NCBI GenBank assembly: GCA_947650365.1
Contig: OX393552.1
Coordinates: 53,370,428-53,434,427 of the forward strand
Source: Chamaelirium japonicum
Lineage: Eukaryota; Streptophyta; Magnoliopsida; Liliales; Melanthiaceae
Direction of reading: 5' to 3'
Length of the DNA: 64,000 bases
Shown here: positions 63,951 to 64,000 of the stretch, piece after piece
Layout: each line of letters opens with the position of its first letter
Numbering within the stretch: the first letter of the stretch is position 1
Notes under the pieces: generated by a model
Databases searched by the model: none
Seen by the model: the letters and a program-made list of their open reading frames with translations, nothing else
What the model was told of the DNA's origin: nothing
Program-made: the position numbers and the translations under genes

Positions 63951-64000
63951 AGTGTAGCAACTACATTGAAACTAACATACGCAGTGATTTGAAAATGATA

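Overview
The window is nuclear DNA of a flowering plant. It carries one very large, intron-rich gene on the minus strand, buried in transposable-element debris. The encoded protein closely resembles the plant PHIP/BRWD (WD40 plus bromodomain) family. Its introns run from 70 bp to 11.6 kb. The plant order cannot be fixed from the sequence alone.

The host gene: the 5' leader exon ends at 57,791, the start codon is at 52,921-52,919, and 22 coding exons follow down to 597. They give 1,746 in-frame codons, and all 21 junctions keep phase with GT..AG ends. The gene runs off the left edge: only the first ~20 residues leading into the bromodomain are present. In order the protein has a helical N-terminal module, a WD40 propeller with a WDAR motif (residues 359-362) of the type used to dock DDB1, a proline-rich insert, a long acidic/basic disordered region with nuclear localisation signals, and a tryptophan-rich Tudor/chromo-barrel-like region. 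This is the layout of a nuclear CUL4-DDB1 substrate receptor that reads chromatin.

The introns: seven introns over 4 kb, and one of 2.8 kb, hold nearly all the repeats. I recognise hAT-type non-autonomous elements by their 8-bp target duplications at 10.25, 14.21-17.84, 16.64, 29.45, 35.10, 41.75, 54.31, 58.58 and 63.39 kb. Related hAT-like ones lie at 12.58 and 22.37 kb, and a partial one at 5.67-6.39 kb. Mutator-like MITEs with 9-bp duplications lie at 18.64 and 60.07 kb, with a probable third at 62.56 kb. An L1-type LINE remnant (minus strand) covers 10.69-12.57 kb. Two tRNA-derived SINE candidates are at 38.7 and 62.0 kb. LTR-retrotransposon fossils comprise a 2.26-kb solo LTR (14,348-16,607), copia LTRs with primer-binding sites at 32.0-33.5 and 40.3-40.8 kb, copia gag at about 21.3 kb and copia pol at 50.3-52.1 kb, and Ty3/gypsy pol at 42.2 and 55.5-57.2 kb. 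Long (CT)n and (TA)n tracts punctuate the introns.

Upstream (58.4-64 kb) there is a TATA-like site, a hAT element close to the promoter, two hairpin MITEs, a SINE and another hAT element, but no second host gene. No prokaryotic system, CRISPR array, rRNA or functional tRNA gene was found. The most notable structures are a three-layer nested insertion at 14.2-17.8 kb, a MITE lodged about 20 nt inside a splice donor, and a shared inverted-repeat module found inside three separate hAT-type elements.
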